From the NCBI GenBank assembly GCA_030737875.1, contig CM060918.1, positions 774,622,552 to 774,686,551 on the forward strand: a stretch of DNA of 64,000 nucleotides. The letters run 5' to 3'. The DNA comes from Allium sativum (lineage: Eukaryota > Streptophyta > Magnoliopsida > Asparagales > Amaryllidaceae). Made by a program: the position numbers and the translations under genes. Shown piece after piece: positions 61,983 through 64,000 of this stretch; within the stretch, counting starts at the first letter, position 1; each line of letters begins with the position of its first letter. The notes under the pieces were generated by a model that was given only the letters and a program-made list of their open reading frames with translations, was not told the origin of the DNA and did no database searches.

Positions 61983-63138
61983 CTGCATAATTTTCAAATA
62001 CGTGAACTTCCTCAACGCAACGCACTACATGTTACATGAACTAATACCCATTTAAATTCAAATTTACAGACACATTTAAATAATCCTAAATAGCTTCATC
62101 ACTTGACAAAGCAACAATTAGTTTGCCAGTTGGACTACCAATGCATTAATGAAAAGAGAGACGCAATTATTGCGCAAAGGTCAAACTGACCTGAATTAGA
62201 CCACATGTTCATCACCATTAAACAATGTAATATTTTAGCTATAGAGACATTTGGATAAATAGACTTAACTAGTCCCATGAAAGAAGTTACATTTATTTAT
62301 TGCTCTACCACAATCAAATTTGAATGGCTTACCAAATTAAGGTTGTTTTTAATTGCACACCACTTACGTCCAGTTACTAAAATCAATGTGCAAACAATTT
62401 GTAAACAAAGAGAAATTATAATACAGTTAACATTTCAAAATACAACTCGTGCATAGATGGAAACCACCTACAAACATTGAAGAAGCAGAAAAAACGACCA
62501 ATAACAAGTGAAATCATTAATCACTCTTTGGAGAAGAAGAATAATACATGTATTTTCTATAAGAAATCAGATCATTATTGCTCAATCATTGAGGTACTTT
62601 GTTTCAACACTTACAATAAACACATAAAGTAATTAAAAATTATTACATTAATCAGGGAGTCAAATAAGGAATCAAAACAATGACACAGTATTAATATCTT
62701 CATATAATGCAATCTAATTCTAAATTTACTACTAAAATAAACTGGTTATCAATTAGGGTTTTATTGATAAACGCAATAAAAATAATAATGCAATATTATA
62801 AACGAGTTGTGTTCCTCTGAGTTTAGTGAATTCAAGACTGACATAGAGGAGATAGATTTCACCGGCTTCTGTGAAGAAGAAAGCAAATCAGGTTCGATTC
62901 GAAGGAAGGAACGCAAGGAGAATGATAGGAGCATGCAGACGAATGCATTACTAAAATTGAAATAAAAACGTGGAAAAGAGGGCGGTGCCAAATTTTCACC
63001 GCCAAAAGAAATTGATTTTCCAGATTTGAAGCGAATTGTTTTGCCCTCGTAAGCAATAGTAAGGGCTATTTTTTTTTTCAGCCTCAGTTGCACAATTGTC
63101 TTTACGGACAGGTGTATTTGTTCCCTTAAGGATTTAAT

Positions 63139-63871
63139 AAAGGCTGGTGCAATTTATTCCATTAATAAACTATCATTAAGGGCTAAAATACTACTTAGCA
63201 TCAGAATTAGTGCCACTAATACTTTGAAAATTGATAGTGATAAAACACTATAAAAACGTACACACAAACGCTATTGAAAGTGAGTATCGAATGTTATATT
63301 TTATAGCAAATAAAAACAATATACAAAATTATTTTTTCATAGCGTTTTTTATTCTGCTATTTGAAGTAAAATGTCTAACGTAGCATGTTGTTACATGTCG
63401 TTCTCCTAAACACTATGTTAGGATATAATAGCGTTTTCCAAACGTTATGAAAGCCTACTTTTGTTGCAGTGAAAAGCTCTTCCAACCACCACGCTATGAT
63501 TAATAGCGTTTTCCTAAAGGCTGGTGCAATTTATTCCATTAACAAACTATCATTAAGGGCTAAAATACTACTTAGCATCAGAATTAGTGCCTCTAATAGT
63601 TTGAAAATTGGTAGTGATAAAACGCTATAAAAACGTACACACAAACGCTATTGAAAGTGAGTATCGAATGTTATAATTTATAGCAAAAAAAAAAAATATA
63701 CAAAATTATTTTTTCATAGCGTTTTTTATTCTGCTATTTGAAGTAAAATGTCTAACGTAGCATGTTGTTACATGTCGTTCTCCTAAACACTATGTTAGGA
63801 TATAATAGCGTTTTCCAAACGTTATGAAAGCCCACTTTTGTTGCAGTGAAAAGCTCTTCCAACAACCACGC
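63139..63871 (-). mobile_element. Duplicated CACTA-like terminus, unit 2 copy
   Basis: Counterpart of 28293-29025 with two substitutions. The window ends 129 bp later. Confidence 0.6.
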
Positions 63872-64000
63872 AATGCTCAACGGTAGTGAACGACCGATTG
63901 AACATGAGGTATTTGAGAAGCAAAATTTTGTTTTAGATTGATAATTGTTTTAGATTATGAACAACCACCGATAATTGTTCTTGTTTAGAACTAAGGTATC

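Larger units (their letters stand above)
34851..64000. repeat. Tandem macro-duplication, unit 2 (partial)
   Basis: This is the second copy, cut by the window end at the position matching about 29,154 of unit 1. It carries the same Copia stop codons, the same GATGA-flanked LTR element, the same TAA-flanked Harbinger element and the same SINE. Those insertions therefore predate the duplication. Paralog C, both hAT pieces and the unique end of the unit would fall beyond 64000. Confidence 0.97.

Overview
The window looks like nuclear DNA of a flowering plant, probably a eudicot. It is AT-rich and gene-poor, with long AT microsatellites, Copia and Gypsy retroelements, a TAA-flanked PIF/Harbinger element, a SINE with a TTG tail, and hAT- and CACTA-like pieces. 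Nothing bacterial, organellar or viral was recognised. I cannot name the species. No intact ordinary host gene was found.

The main feature is a tandem duplication with a period of 34,850 bp. Bases 1-34850 are one full unit. Bases 34851-64000 repeat the first ~29.15 kb of it with the same transposons, breaks and target-site duplications. I noticed about 25 substitutions plus microsatellite length changes, roughly 0.1%. This is either a very young segmental duplication (or part of a longer array) or two alleles placed head to tail by an assembler.

Order within one unit (first-copy coordinates): a broken Ty1/copia integrase/RT fragment (378-1681); an 8.6-kb Ty3/gypsy-type LTR element (2369-10994) with 734-bp LTRs and a perfect GATGA target duplication, inserted into a minus-strand reading frame; a minus-strand two-exon gene remnant (paralog A, 12904-13486) whose upstream region carries a deleted PIF/Harbinger element (13656-14752); a LINE-like 3' end; a probable 2.9-kb minus-strand solo LTR (17728-20603); a T-rich transcript-like region; compound microsatellites; paralog B (25265-25871) with a SINE in its downstream flank; several minisatellites; a 59-nt exon-like LRR fragment; a duplicated CACTA-like terminus; a hAT remnant; paralog C (31239-32721) with a repeated exon 2; a small hAT-type element; and a unique stretch up to the junction.

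The layers can be dated relative to each other. Paralogs A, B and C are oldest, since Harbinger sits only in A and the matching sites in B and C are empty. The LTR element is younger (its LTRs differ at about 21 of 734 positions). The 34.85-kb duplication is youngest and copied everything. No new enzymatic or defence system was seen; the most unusual aspects are the macro-duplication, the split EAR-motif reading frame and the two-exon paralog family.
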